This document shows, piece after piece, positions 38,007 through 46,910 of a stretch of DNA of 64,000 nucleotides (positions are counted from its first letter, which is position 1; each line of letters begins with the position of its first letter). The notes under the pieces were generated by a model that was not told the origin of the DNA, ran no database searches, and saw only the letters and a list, made by a program, of their open reading frames with translations. The DNA comes from DASXVX01 sp036504075. GTDB lineage: Bacteria > Bacillota > Sulfobacillia > Symbiobacteriales > Symbiobacteriaceae. The translations under genes and the position numbers were made by a program. The stretch is from contig DASXVX010000067.1 in NCBI GenBank assembly GCA_036504075.1, forward strand, positions 1 through 64,000, read 5' to 3'.

Positions 38007-39089
38007 ATGAGCATGGCCGAGAGGACAAATGCTGTTTCGATGCAACAGGTGGGCGCCCGCTTTAGCGGCCTTGGTCTGGGCTCAGGCCGTCCCCTGATCA
38101 TCGCCGGTCCCTGCAGCGTGGAGGACGAGGAGCAGATTCTGTCGGCGGCCCATGCGGTCAAGGCGTGCGGCGCTACCGCCCTGCGTGGCGGCGCTTTCAA
38201 GCCCCGGACGAACCCCCGGTCCTTCCAGGGCTTGGGCGAAGCGGGCCTGAAACTGCTGGCCAAGGCCCGGCTGGAGACCGGCCTGCCGGTGGTAACCGAA
38301 GTGATGGACACCGCCGAAATCGATGTGGTCGCCCAGTACGCCGACGTGCTGCAGATCGGCTCCCGGAACATGCAGAACTTTGCGCTGCTCAAGCAGGTGG
38401 GGCGCGCCGGCAAGCCGGTTATGCTGAAGCGGGGCCTTTCCGCCACCATTGCCGAGTGGCTGGGCGCCGCCGAGTATATCACCGCCTCGGGCAACGACCA
38501 GGTTATCCTCTGCGAGCGGGGCATCCGCACTTTCGAGACGCATACCCGGAACACCCTGGACATCAGCAGCGCCGTGGCGGCGAAGCAACTGTCGGGCTTC
38601 CCGATCATCATCGATCCCAGCCACGCCGCCGGGCGGCGTGACCTGATTCCCGCCCTGTCCAAGGCGGCCCTGGCGGCCGGTGCCGACGGCCTCATGATCG
38701 AGGTTCATCCGAACCCGGCGAAAGCGCTTTCGGACGCCGACCAGCAGCTTGACTTCGACGCCTTCCGGAACCTGATGCAGGACCTCGGCCTGCTGCCCGC
38801 CGGCGCCCTGGAGTCTCTGGAGGATTGCCGGGCCGAAATCGACCGGCTGGACGACCAGCTTATGGACCTGCTCGTCCGGCGGATGGCAATCTCCGGCCGG
38901 GTAGGCGATCTGAAGCAGCAGAACGGCCTGCCGTTCGCGCAGCCGGACCGGGAGCGCCTGATTCTCGGGCGGCTGACGGCCCGGGCCGAAGCCGGCCTGC
39001 GGCCCAGCGACGTCAAGGCGCTGTGGGACGTCATCATCGGCTGTTCTCGCCGGGCCCAGTCCCCGGCCAACCAGGCCGTCTCCCTGTAA
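38007..39089 (+). CDS. aroF: 3-deoxy-7-phosphoheptulonate synthase fused to chorismate mutase
   Basis: ATG 38007 follows GAGGAGG. The 360-residue product has a class-I beta-type DAHP synthase domain (about 25-270) with IAGPCSVE, RGGAFKPRTNP, MLKRGLSATI and IDPSHAAGRRD. A chorismate mutase AroQ domain follows at the C-terminus (about 275-345, with RAEIDRLDDQLMDLLVRRM). It makes the first committed aromatic precursor from PEP and erythrose 4-phosphate, and the mutase part probably gives prephenate or an allosteric site. A T-box leader controls it. Confidence 0.95.
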   Translation: MSMAERTNAVSMQQVGARFSGLGLGSGRPLIIAGPCSVEDEEQILSAAHAVKACGATALRGGAFKPRTNPRSFQGLGEAGLKLLAKARLETGLPVVTEVMDTAEIDVVAQYADVLQIGSRNMQNFALLKQVGRAGKPVMLKRGLSATIAEWLGAAEYITASGNDQVILCERGIRTFETHTRNTLDISSAVAAKQLSGFPIIIDPSHAAGRRDLIPALSKAALAAGADGLMIEVHPNPAKALSDADQQLDFDAFRNLMQDLGLLPAGALESLEDCRAEIDRLDDQLMDLLVRRMAISGRVGDLKQQNGLPFAQPDRERLILGRLTARAEAGLRPSDVKALWDVIIGCSRRAQSPANQAVSL

Positions 39090-39105
39090 CCCCGCCCCCC
39101 CCCTG

Positions 39106-39152
39106 CCCGCCTCTGCCGGCCAACACAAGCTGGTGCAGAGGCGGGCCTTTTT
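39106..39152 (+). terminator. Terminator after aroF
   Basis: An 11-bp stem (39106-39116 with 39135-39145) with an 18-base loop, then CCTTTTT. Confidence 0.85.
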
Positions 39153-39263
39153 ATGGCACCTTATGCTTATCAACTATCAGCGTTCAATAAAACTGACAGG
39201 TGGATTCGGCCTTATATCGAACAGTACCGGGTATAATAGGACCCACAAGCGAGGGGATGCAAG

Positions 39264-41159
39264 TTGACCTCCTGGGATGAAGTCCAGAAAAACGTGGCGG
39301 CCGTAAAGGGCGGCTGGATGGCCTTTCAGCGTGGCGGCTTGCCGGGTCGCGGTGTCCGCACGCCGATTTTGCGGTCCTGGCGGCGGAGCCTGGAGGCGGG
39401 CATCAATCCCGGCCGGTCCGGCGGCCTGGTCGTCTGGAACGAGGCAGGCGTTCTGGAAGCCCGCAGCGCCAACCAGGATTTGATCGCCGCCGCCGCACCG
39501 GCCCTCGCCGAACTGAAGCCGCAATTGATCAGCGCCGAGCAAGTGGTGGCGCTCTGCGACCCCGCGGGGCGGGCGCTATATGTGGAAGGGGATGCCGCCG
39601 CCCTGCGGGCCGCCGAGCAGATTGGCCTGGTGCCGGGTTCCGACTGGAGTGAGCCGGCCAGCGGCACCAACGCCATGGGCACCGTGCTGGTCGAGCAGCG
39701 GACGACCACCGTTTTCGCGACGGAACACTTTCTGGAAAACTTGCATCCCTGGGCCTGCGTGGCGGCGCCGATCCGGCATCCCATGACGGGGCAGTTGCTG
39801 GGGGTGCTGGATCTGTCGGGCCGGTTCATGCATGTCGACCGCCACACGAAGATGGCGGTGGCCGCAACCGTGGAGGCCATCCGGGCGAGGCTGGCCCTGC
39901 TGGAAGTGACCATGCAGCAGGCGCTGCTGGACGCCTTCACCGATTACCTGACCCGGAACCGGCAGAGCGGCCTCGGTCTGGTGGACCGGCACGGCATCCT
40001 CGTGCGGACCGCCGGCGGCGGGTTCCAGCAGTTGGGACACTCGCCGGTTTGGGCGGACGGCATCCAGCGGGTGCTGCGCTCCACCGAAGAGTACCGGGAA
40101 GACGTGGAACGGCCTGACGGCCGTCGGACCCAGGTCATCTTCCGGCCGGTCCGGTTTGGCGGCATGGTGGTGGGTGCGGTGGTGGAAGCCGTTCCCGCGG
40201 CGGCCCCGTCGGGTGCCGCCGGACAGCCGGGTGCCGCCGGACAGCCGGCCCTGCCGGGACTGGTCGGCCGGGGCCCGGCCTGGGTGGCGGCCATGGACCG
40301 GGCCACCCGCGCCGCCCAGACCTCGTCTACCGTGCTGATTACCGGCGAGACCGGCACCGGCAAGGAGGTGCTGGCCAGGGCCATTCACGAGGCGAGCGCC
40401 CGCCGCTCCGGCCCATTTGTCGCCATTAACTGCGGCGCCCTGCCGCCTTCACTGGCCGCCAGCGATCTGTTCGGCTACGTGGGCGGGGCGTTCACCGGCG
40501 CCAACCCCAAAGGCAGCGCCGGGCGGGTGGAGGCGGCAAACGGCGGCTCGCTGTTCCTGGACGAGGTCAGCGAGCTCACCCCGGAGGCGCAGGTGATGCT
40601 CCTGCGGGTGCTCCAGGAGCGGGAGGTCGTCCGGGTGGGGAGCCACCGGGCCACCCCCGTGGATGTCCGGGTGATCGCCGCGGCCAACCGGGACCTGGGG
40701 GAAATGGTCCGGACCGGGACGTTCCGGCAGGATCTGTTCTTCCGGCTGAACGTGGTGCCGATCGGCCTGCCGCCGCTGCGGGAGCGGCGGGAGGATATTC
40801 TGCCGCTGGTGGACTACGCCTATCGGCGCCTGGGCGCCACGCCGCCCGACCTGGGGCTGGCCGCCTGCGAGCGGCTGACGGCGTATCGCTGGCCGGGGAA
40901 CGTGCGGGAGTTGCTCAACCTGGTGGAGCAGTCGATCGTGCTGGGCGAGAACCCGGCGAGCCTGCTGCCGGTGGGCCCTCTCGCAATGACCGGCGAGCCG
41001 AGTCTGGGTGAGGCCGGCGAGGAGGAGCGCATCCGGTCCGCCCTGGACGGGTGCGTGGGGAATGCGGCAGCAGCCGCCCGAATCCTGGGGATGAGCCGTT
41101 CAACGCTCTACCGCAAGCTGGAACTGTACGGCATCCGGCTGAAGCGCGAAGTGCAATAG
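39264..41159 (+). CDS. Sigma-54-dependent transcriptional activator (GAF - AAA+ - Fis HTH)
   Basis: TTG 39264 lies seven bases after GAGGGG. The 631-residue product has an AcoR-like layout: N-terminal helical segment, GAF sensor domain (about 60-215, with GTNAMGTVLVEQ), a second sensory region, a Gly/Ala/Pro/Gln linker near 315-330, then the AAA+ domain. Walker A GETGTGKE is at about 360, the sigma-54 contact loop GAFTGA at about 408 and Walker B GGSLFLDEVSE follows. A Fis-type helix-turn-helix (about 590-625) ends it. It opens sigma-54 promoters by ATP hydrolysis. The AOR operon directly downstream has a matching -24/-12 promoter, so that is the likely target. The inducer is unknown, perhaps an aldehyde. 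Confidence 0.95.
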   Translation: MTSWDEVQKNVAAVKGGWMAFQRGGLPGRGVRTPILRSWRRSLEAGINPGRSGGLVVWNEAGVLEARSANQDLIAAAAPALAELKPQLISAEQVVALCDPAGRALYVEGDAAALRAAEQIGLVPGSDWSEPASGTNAMGTVLVEQRTTTVFATEHFLENLHPWACVAAPIRHPMTGQLLGVLDLSGRFMHVDRHTKMAVAATVEAIRARLALLEVTMQQALLDAFTDYLTRNRQSGLGLVDRHGILVRTAGGGFQQLGHSPVWADGIQRVLRSTEEYREDVERPDGRRTQVIFRPVRFGGMVVGAVVEAVPAAAPSGAAGQPGAAGQPALPGLVGRGPAWVAAMDRATRAAQTSSTVLITGETGTGKEVLARAIHEASARRSGPFVAINCGALPPSLAASDLFGYVGGAFTGANPKGSAGRVEAANGGSLFLDEVSELTPEAQVMLLRVLQEREVVRVGSHRATPVDVRVIAAANRDLGEMVRTGTFRQDLFFRLNVVPIGLPPLRERREDILPLVDYAYRRLGATPPDLGLAACERLTAYRWPGNVRELLNLVEQSIVLGENPASLLPVGPLAMTGEPSLGEAGEEERIRSALDGCVGNAAAAARILGMSRSTLYRKLELYGIRLKREVQ

Positions 41160-41165
41160 GTCAGG

Positions 41166-41200
41166 TGTCGCGAGACAGGTGTCCCACGCGGGACACCTGT
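41166..41200 (+). promoter_or_regulatory. Inverted repeats: terminator of the activator gene and candidate upstream activator site
   Basis: ACAGGTGTCCC (41175-41185) pairs with GGGACACCTGT (41190-41200), followed by TTCATTTT, so it can end the activator transcript. It overlaps TGTCGCGAGACA (41166-41177), a second dyad of the TGTC-N4-GACA type. The two lie about 110-160 bases before the sigma-54 promoter, the right distance for enhancer binding. Confidence 0.55.
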
Positions 41201-41311
41201 TTCATTTTCCGGAGCGCGCCTTGATTTCTGTGTTCCGAAAGGAACGCCTCCAGGCGGCGCTCCCGAAGTGTCGGCACCCTCTCCGTCCTTTGCAGCCCTT
41301 GCTCTCCTTCG

Positions 41312-41329
41312 TTGGCATGAGATATGCAT
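41312..41329 (+). promoter_or_regulatory. Sigma-54 (-24/-12) promoter of the AOR operon
   Basis: TTGGCATGAGATATGCAT has GG and GC elements with exactly ten bases between, as in the consensus TGGCAC-N5-TTGC. It ends 42 bases before the AOR start and directly follows a sigma-54 activator gene. Confidence 0.8.
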
Positions 41330-41371
41330 CATCCATGTGGGTGAACCAGAACTACCAGGGAGGAATCTCAC

Positions 41372-43177
41372 ATGGCTTTGGGCGGTTACGCACAGAACTT
41401 GGCCCACATCGATCTCACCGGCGGCTCGGTCTCCTACAGCCCCATTCCGGAAAACCTTACCCGCAAGTACATCGGTGGCCGCGGCCTCGGCGTCAAGTTC
41501 GTCTTTGACAACGGCCCCGCGGTCGACGCACTCTCCCCGGACAACCTGCTGTGCTTCATGAACGGCCCGGTCACCGGCTCGCCGGTCAACATGTCCGGCC
41601 GCCTCGCCGTGGTCACCAAGTCCCCGCTAACCGGCACCGTGACTGACTCGCACATGGGCGGCTTCGCCGCAGCCCGGCTCCGCTGGGCGGGCTTCGACGG
41701 CCTGCTGGTGAAGGGCAAGGCGGCCAAGCCGACCTACCTGCTCTGCCAGAACGGCAAGGTCTCCCTGCACGATGCCTCCACCTACTGGGGCCTGGGCGTC
41801 CGGGCGACCGTGAAGGCGCTGCGCGAAGTCCACGGCAAGGATGCCAGCGTGATTTGCATCGGTCCGGCGGGCGAGCGCCTGGTCAAGTTCGCCGCCTGGA
41901 TGAACGAGGATGACCGGGCCTCCGGCCGCGGCGGCGTCGGCGCTGTGGGCGGCTCCAAGAACCTGAAAGCCATCGTCGTCATCGCGGACAAGTCCGGAAT
42001 GAACAAGCCCACGCCCGAGCGCAAGGAGGCCTTTGACGCCGCCCAGAAGGCGGGCCTCAAGGCTATCAACGCCGGTGCGCTCACGGCTCCCAACAAGGGC
42101 GGCCTCTCGGTGTACGGCACCAACGTGCTGACCAACATCCTGAACGAGGCGGGTGCCTTCCCGACCTACAACGGCAAGGTCAGCCACTTCGACCAGGGCT
42201 ACGAGATCAGCGGTGAGGCGTTCCGGGAGCACAACCTGGCCGGCGAGCCGGTCTGCCACGCCTGCCCGGTGGCCTGCAAGAAGATGATCGAGGTCAAGGA
42301 AGGCCGGTGGAAGGTCAAGACCGAGTCCATGGAGTACGAGACCGCCTGGGCCTTCGGCGCCATGTGCGGCCTCAGCGACCGGGAGCCGATTACCTACATG
42401 CTGGATCAGTGCAACGACTACGGCCTCGACTCCATCGAAATGGGCGTCACGCTGGCCATGGCCATGGAAGCCTCCGAGCAGAAGCTGACCAGCGAAGTGA
42501 TCAACTGGGGCGACGCCGAGAAGATGTCCGCTCTGGTGAAGCAGACCGCTTACCGTGAGGGCATCGGCGACACGCTGGCGCTGGGTGCCTACGGCGCCGC
42601 CGTCAAGTTGGGCAATCCGGACCTCGCCATGTCGGTCAAGGGCCAGGCGATTCCGGCGTACGACCCCCGCGGCGTGCAGGGCATCGGCCTGGGCTATGCG
42701 ACCTCCAACCGGGGCGCCTGCCACCTGCGTGGCTACACCATCGCCTCCGAGATCGCCGGCATTCCGTTCGCCACCGACCGGACCGTCACCGAAGGCAAGG
42801 CCAACCTGCTGAAGGTTTTCCAAGACCTCTTCGCCTTCACCGACTCCATGGATGTCTGCAAGTTTGCCACGTTCTCCGAAGGTGCCGGCGAGTTCGCCGC
42901 CCAGATCTCCGCCCTCACCGGCCTGGAGATCAGTGCGGAGGAGGTCATGCAGACCGGCGAGCGCATCTACAATCTGGAGCGCTATTACAACAACCTGAAC
43001 GGCTTTGATGCGAAGGACGACACGCTGCCGAAGCGGTTCTTCACGGAGCCGGCCACCCACAATTCCGCCGGTATGATCTCGCAGCTTCCGGTCATGCTAA
43101 AGGAGTACTATGAGCTCCGCGGCTGGAAGGATGGCAAGGTCACCGAAGCGAAGCTGAAGGAACTGGAGATCGTCTAG
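41372..43177 (+). CDS. Aldehyde:ferredoxin oxidoreductase family protein (tungsten/molybdenum pterin enzyme)
   Basis: ATG 41372 follows AGGGAGGAATCTCAC. The 601-residue product has family length. The N-terminal beta domain has YIGGRGLGVKF and GRLAVVTKSPLTG, and the pterin-binding region has ASGRGGVGAVGGSKNLKA. The [4Fe-4S] ligands are Cys295, Cys298, Cys302 and Cys496 (CHACPVAC and DVCKF). It oxidises an aldehyde to an acid with ferredoxin as acceptor, or works in reverse. It is co-transcribed with a MoaD-like gene, whose ATG follows one base after its stop. Confidence 0.95.
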   Translation: MALGGYAQNLAHIDLTGGSVSYSPIPENLTRKYIGGRGLGVKFVFDNGPAVDALSPDNLLCFMNGPVTGSPVNMSGRLAVVTKSPLTGTVTDSHMGGFAAARLRWAGFDGLLVKGKAAKPTYLLCQNGKVSLHDASTYWGLGVRATVKALREVHGKDASVICIGPAGERLVKFAAWMNEDDRASGRGGVGAVGGSKNLKAIVVIADKSGMNKPTPERKEAFDAAQKAGLKAINAGALTAPNKGGLSVYGTNVLTNILNEAGAFPTYNGKVSHFDQGYEISGEAFREHNLAGEPVCHACPVACKKMIEVKEGRWKVKTESMEYETAWAFGAMCGLSDREPITYMLDQCNDYGLDSIEMGVTLAMAMEASEQKLTSEVINWGDAEKMSALVKQTAYREGIGDTLALGAYGAAVKLGNPDLAMSVKGQAIPAYDPRGVQGIGLGYATSNRGACHLRGYTIASEIAGIPFATDRTVTEGKANLLKVFQDLFAFTDSMDVCKFATFSEGAGEFAAQISALTGLEISAEEVMQTGERIYNLERYYNNLNGFDAKDDTLPKRFFTEPATHNSAGMISQLPVMLKEYYELRGWKDGKVTEAKLKELEIV

Positions 43178-43178
43178 C

Positions 43179-43460
43179 ATGCTCGTCAAACTGTTTGCCA
43201 GCTTCCGGTTGCCCGGCATCGGGCACCGGGTTGAGGTGGACCTCCCGGCGGAGAAAGTCACGGTGGCCGCCGCCCTGGAGGCGCTCTTCGGCAAACACCC
43301 GGAACTCCGGGGCCACATCATGACGGAGGACGGGGCGGAGCTGCAGCCTTTCGTCCAGGTGATGCTCCAGGGCCGCCTCATCCGGGACTTGGCGGGACTC
43401 ATGACCCCCGTGACCCAGGCGGACACGCTGGCCATTTTCCCACCTTCCGCGGGAGGATAA
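43179..43460 (+). CDS. MoaD/ThiS-family sulfur carrier
   Basis: ATG 43179 is one base after the AOR stop. The 93-residue ubiquitin-fold protein ends in the Gly-Gly needed for thiocarboxylation (IFPPSAGG). It probably donates sulfur in making the metal-binding pterin for the AOR enzyme upstream. Confidence 0.9.
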   Translation: MLVKLFASFRLPGIGHRVEVDLPAEKVTVAAALEALFGKHPELRGHIMTEDGAELQPFVQVMLQGRLIRDLAGLMTPVTQADTLAIFPPSAGG

Positions 43461-43465
43461 CGCCC

Positions 43466-43711
43466 ATGGAGCTGGATTTTCGGGGCACGCCGATCGATCA
43501 GTATCGTGAGTACCTGGCCGCCATTGGCGGGCAGGAGCAGCCCGACGGCTCGTTCGCCGGGCCGGGCTGGGCCGTGACGCTGACCGAAAGCGAGTACCGG
43601 GTTTTCGGTATGGTCATGCCCCGGGTGCTCATGCAGTTCACGGGCGACCCGCCGGCGGTGGAAGCCGCCGTGGCGGCACTCCGCCTGCGGTCCATGCGGG
43701 CGGGCGGCTGA
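43466..43711 (+). CDS. Small protein co-transcribed with AOR and MoaD
   Basis: ATG 43466 follows GCGGGAGGATAACGCCC, five bases after the MoaD stop. The 81-residue product is alpha/beta and not firmly recognised. It resembles the small domain (DUF1952-like) that is fused to MoaD in some thermophiles, so a role in pterin cofactor or carrier handling is plausible. Confidence 0.7.
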   Translation: MELDFRGTPIDQYREYLAAIGGQEQPDGSFAGPGWAVTLTESEYRVFGMVMPRVLMQFTGDPPAVEAAVAALRLRSMRAGG

Positions 43712-43727
43712 CAGTCACATACCGCGC

Positions 43728-43759
43728 AAGAGGCAGCCGGCCAGGACCGGCTGCCTCTT
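43728..43759. terminator. Terminator between AOR operon and MFS gene
   Basis: A perfect 13-bp stem (43728-43740 with 43747-43759) between convergent operons. Confidence 0.85.
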
Positions 43760-43767
43760 CGTTTGCT

Positions 43768-44937
43768 TCAACTGACGGTAGCGGGGGTGCGGGTGGCCCA
43801 GCCATAATAGCCGATGGCTGTCAGCAGGATTACCTGGCCACCCAGCAGCAGGCCCAGGGTGGCGTTGAGGCCCGCCTGCTGAGCGACCAAGCCCATGAGC
43901 GGGCCGGTCATGATGCCGGAGACACCGCCGCCGGAGTACATGAGCGAGTAGACCCTGCCCACCCGGTCCGGGTACCGGGTCGACACCAGCGCCACGCAGG
44001 TGGGAAACGCGACCGAGACGCCGGCGCCCACCAGCGCCCCGAGCCAGCCGAACTGGCCCGGCAGCAGCACCAGACCGGTGAGGCCGGCCGTGCCCACCAA
44101 CCCCAGCGTCAACATGGACCGGACTGAGCCGAACCGCTGCACCGCCCAGGCGCCGGCCAGGCGCATCCCGGTAAAGCCCAGGAAGAACAGTGTGGTAAAA
44201 AGCGCGCTGGTGGTCTCCGGAACACCCTTGGCCCGCTGCAGATAAGTCGGGAGCCAGAGGCTCATGCCGATTTCCACCGCCACGGCAGCCGCGAGGGCGA
44301 TAACGGCCGCCCAGACTGCCGGGTCCCGGAAGAGCGGCCCGTAACCGCCACCTTCGGCGCTGCGGGAACGGGGCACCGGCAGGGCCGGCAGGGACACGAA
44401 AGAAAACGCCCAGACGCTTACGCCTACCCCAACCAGCCCGATGGCGACCCGCCAGCCGGCGCCATGGGCAAACCAGAACCCGGCCCATGCCGATCCGGCG
44501 AGCGTCCCCAGCCCGTAAAACCCGTGGAGCAGGTTGAGCATGCCGCTTTGCCTGGGTCCGTCGTACAACAGCGAGATGGGCAGGCTGGTGGACATCTCCA
44601 CCAACGACAGTCCGGTGCCCAGAAATGCGCTGGAGAAGTAGAGCACCACCGGGTTCCGGAACGTCAGAAACGAGGCCAGGGCGGTCGCGGCGATGGTGAA
44701 CCCGGCCCACACCAGCCGTTTGAGTCCCAGGTGCTGGGACAGGGTCCCGAACGTGAAGGACGTGAGCGAAAAGCCAAAGGCGCCGGCGGAGAAGATGGCG
44801 GCGCCGGCTGCGGGGCTCACCGACAGATCGGTGAGAAAGTGCGGCAGCGACAGGCCCTTGGCGCCTTCCAAAAGCCCGGACGTGACGATCATGCCCAGGG
44901 CGACGACGGTGAACAAGCGCAGGTTACGGTTGGACAT
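43768..44937 (-). CDS. MFS transporter, last gene of the peptide operon
   Basis: The 389-residue product has about 12 hydrophobic helices and MFS features, including the inter-helix basic loop (SQHLGLKRLVW) and repeated Gly-rich helices (GTGLSLVEMSTSLPISLL). It lies 88 bases behind two unassigned genes and a 54-residue peptide gene, all leftward, so it could export their product. Substrate cannot be read from sequence. Confidence 0.88.
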   Translation of the reverse strand: MSNRNLRLFTVVALGMIVTSGLLEGAKGLSLPHFLTDLSVSPAAGAAIFSAGAFGFSLTSFTFGTLSQHLGLKRLVWAGFTIAATALASFLTFRNPVVLYFSSAFLGTGLSLVEMSTSLPISLLYDGPRQSGMLNLLHGFYGLGTLAGSAWAGFWFAHGAGWRVAIGLVGVGVSVWAFSFVSLPALPVPRSRSAEGGGYGPLFRDPAVWAAVIALAAAVAVEIGMSLWLPTYLQRAKGVPETTSALFTTLFFLGFTGMRLAGAWAVQRFGSVRSMLTLGLVGTAGLTGLVLLPGQFGWLGALVGAGVSVAFPTCVALVSTRYPDRVGRVYSLMYSGGGVSGIMTGPLMGLVAQQAGLNATLGLLLGGQVILLTAIGYYGWATRTPATVS

Positions 44938-45025
44938 GTGAGCACCGGCCTCTCCGAAACGACATCCCGTTTATCTTCCACAACGGAAAGACCAGTGCCT
45001 GCCAGGAACCGGACCTGCGTTTTGG

Positions 45026-45859
45026 TTAGTCCATTCCCCAGAAAAAACCCGGCGCTCGGGTCTCGGCCAGGGCCCAGACGGCGATGACTGTCGGCTGGAA
45101 GTAGAGGCGCCACTCCGCCCCTGCGTACCCGACCAGGCGGGCCTCCGGCGCCAACAGGCCGAACGCACCGTTCGGCTGCTGCTGGTCCAGCAGCCACTGG
45201 ACGGCCCAGCCGGTGCCGGCGTGGCCTGCGACGCCCAGGTAGGCGCAGGCCCGCAGCAGCATGCAGACCATGTCGATGTCCCAGTCCCGGGCATACGAGA
45301 CGGCCAGATACGGAAGCACCGCGTCCAGCTGCCCGGCCCGCATACGGTGCAGCCCCCAGGCGGTCCGGCAGCCCAGGTTGTGGCAGAACGTGAGCAACTG
45401 GCTGCGCCGCGAGGCTACGACTCGATAGGCCGAGGGCCACGCGGGTTTCCGGAAGACCACGTCCGGCACCGCACTTCCCGCCTGCCGGAGCAACGCCCGG
45501 GGCAGCGCCAGTGCCGCCGGCAGCGGCCTCCGGGCGCCGTCGCTCAACGCCTCGGTGAAGTGTCCGGCCAGTGCCGCCAGGGCCGGAATGCGTACGCCCT
45601 GCCCGGCGAGGACGGCGTGTGCTGCCAGCGCCGGGACGGGGTCGCCGGCGAAGTCCTGCAGGCCGAATCGAGCCAGCCCGGCGGCCGCCTGGTGCAGCAG
45701 GCGGTTTCCGCCGGCTCCGGACGCGGCCAGCAGGCTCTCTGCCGCAGTCAGCCCGAGGATAAGTTGAAGATGCTCGTCTGCGGTCTCAAGCGCTGAAGCG
45801 TGACCGGCCAACCAGCGGCGGGCGTCTCTGGCAGCTTTCTGCGTAACAGTCTCGCTCAC
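45026..45859 (-). CDS. Helical (alpha/alpha-toroid-like) protein of unknown function, peptide operon
   Basis: GTG 45859 overlaps the stop of the preceding gene (GTGA), so translation is coupled. The 277-residue product is mainly helical. Repeats such as WAVQWLLDQQQPNGAFGLL recall the QW/toroid motifs of terpene cyclases and prenyltransferases, but no catalytic DxDD or zinc motif is seen. C-terminal motif YFQPTVIAVWALAE. It may be a modifying or scaffold enzyme for the upstream peptide. No assigned family. Confidence 0.72.
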   Translation of the reverse strand: MSETVTQKAARDARRWLAGHASALETADEHLQLILGLTAAESLLAASGAGGNRLLHQAAAGLARFGLQDFAGDPVPALAAHAVLAGQGVRIPALAALAGHFTEALSDGARRPLPAALALPRALLRQAGSAVPDVVFRKPAWPSAYRVVASRRSQLLTFCHNLGCRTAWGLHRMRAGQLDAVLPYLAVSYARDWDIDMVCMLLRACAYLGVAGHAGTGWAVQWLLDQQQPNGAFGLLAPEARLVGYAGAEWRLYFQPTVIAVWALAETRAPGFFWGMD

Positions 45860-46809
45860 GGGCCCTCACCCCCTTGCCGGCTTTCGGCCTTCCGATACAG
45901 GTAGGCCCCACAAAAGAGGAGGCCGACCAACGTGGTGTGGTAGCATGTCTTGAACCGATAGCCGGTGGAGCGGTCGGCCCGTCCCGCGTAGTGAGGCCCC
46001 GGCAGGAATCCCTCCGGGCGCCATGCGGAGAGCAAGGCGGTAGCCCCGGCCTGGAACAGCGGCGTGTCGTGCCCGTCCAGTGCGACGAGGTTGAGCAGGA
46101 GTTCGCCGGTCAGGTCCCAGTCCTGTTCCCGCCAGAAGTGCACAAGCAAGGCTTCCGTGTCCAGCCGGGCGTTTTCGACCGCCTCCGCAGGCGCCCCGGC
46201 GGCCGGTCCGGCGAAATCGGTCAGGTAAAACAGGGCGTGGGTGATGGAGTAGACCTGCCATTTGGCCATGTAGACGGGCGAGGAGGCACGGCCCAGGGTG
46301 GTGGCCCGGAACAGCGGTCCCCACCCTTGAGCGCGGGAGGTGAGGCCGGCGCGCCACTGCAGGTAGTGCATCTCCAGTTCCCGATAGGGCAGCATCTCCA
46401 GGCGCCGGGGATAGCCGGCCCGGCGGACTCGGCGCAGGGCGGCCTCAAAAGCCGGCGTGCGGAGCCCGGCCCCGCGCACGGCCAGGTAGAGCAAAAAGTA
46501 GGGGTTGTAGAAGTGCGGCTGGCGCTGGGCGGAGTGGACCGAGACGGGATCGGCCAGGTACGCCACCAGCACCTGGCGGATGGGCTCCAGCCAACTCTGG
46601 CGGGAGGCGCCCAGCCACCGGTGCATCAGTCCGTATAGCAGCGCCAGCTCGGTCAGTTCCTTCATGTCGTCGGGGTTGGTCCGATCGGCAGGGAGGAACT
46701 GGGCAAGGTGGTCGTTGATCCAGGCCAGGCCTATGGTCAGTCGCTCATCTACAAGCTCGGGCAGGAGCGGGCCGTCCGCCGGCTCCGGGAACAGGCGGGG
46801 GGAACGCAT
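45856..46809 (-). CDS. Helical protein of unknown function, peptide operon
   Basis: ATG 46809 follows TATAGGAGGTAAAC. The 317-residue product is helical with many aromatic residues (QRQPHFYNPYFLLYLAVRG, YMAKWQVYSITHALFYLTDF). It looks like another toroid-type protein, distantly similar in composition to its downstream neighbour. No catalytic motif recognised. It lies about 100 bases behind the 54-residue peptide gene, with a hairpin in between. Confidence 0.72.
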   Translation of the reverse strand: MRSPRLFPEPADGPLLPELVDERLTIGLAWINDHLAQFLPADRTNPDDMKELTELALLYGLMHRWLGASRQSWLEPIRQVLVAYLADPVSVHSAQRQPHFYNPYFLLYLAVRGAGLRTPAFEAALRRVRRAGYPRRLEMLPYRELEMHYLQWRAGLTSRAQGWGPLFRATTLGRASSPVYMAKWQVYSITHALFYLTDFAGPAAGAPAEAVENARLDTEALLVHFWREQDWDLTGELLLNLVALDGHDTPLFQAGATALLSAWRPEGFLPGPHYAGRADRSTGYRFKTCYHTTLVGLLFCGAYLYRKAESRQGGEGP

Positions 46810-46837
46810 GTTTACCTCCTATAGGGCTTCAGCGGGG

Positions 46838-46873
46838 CGGGTCGGATCCCGGCGCAAGCCGGAACCCGACCCG
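46838..46873 (-). promoter_or_regulatory. Intercistronic hairpin between peptide gene and downstream enzymes
   Basis: CGGGTCGG (46838) pairs with CCGACCCG (46866-46873), and an inner CCGGC-GCAA-GCCGG stem-loop lies within. No T-run follows, so partial read-through or RNA processing is expected, giving more peptide than enzyme message. Confidence 0.65.
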
Positions 46874-46910
46874 TCTGGCTGGAATTTCTGCTGGTGTGTC
46901 GCCGGACTGG

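Noticed and set aside
41175..41200. Inverted repeat as a transposon end
   Set aside because: There is no transposase or second copy nearby; it fits a terminator and possible activator site.
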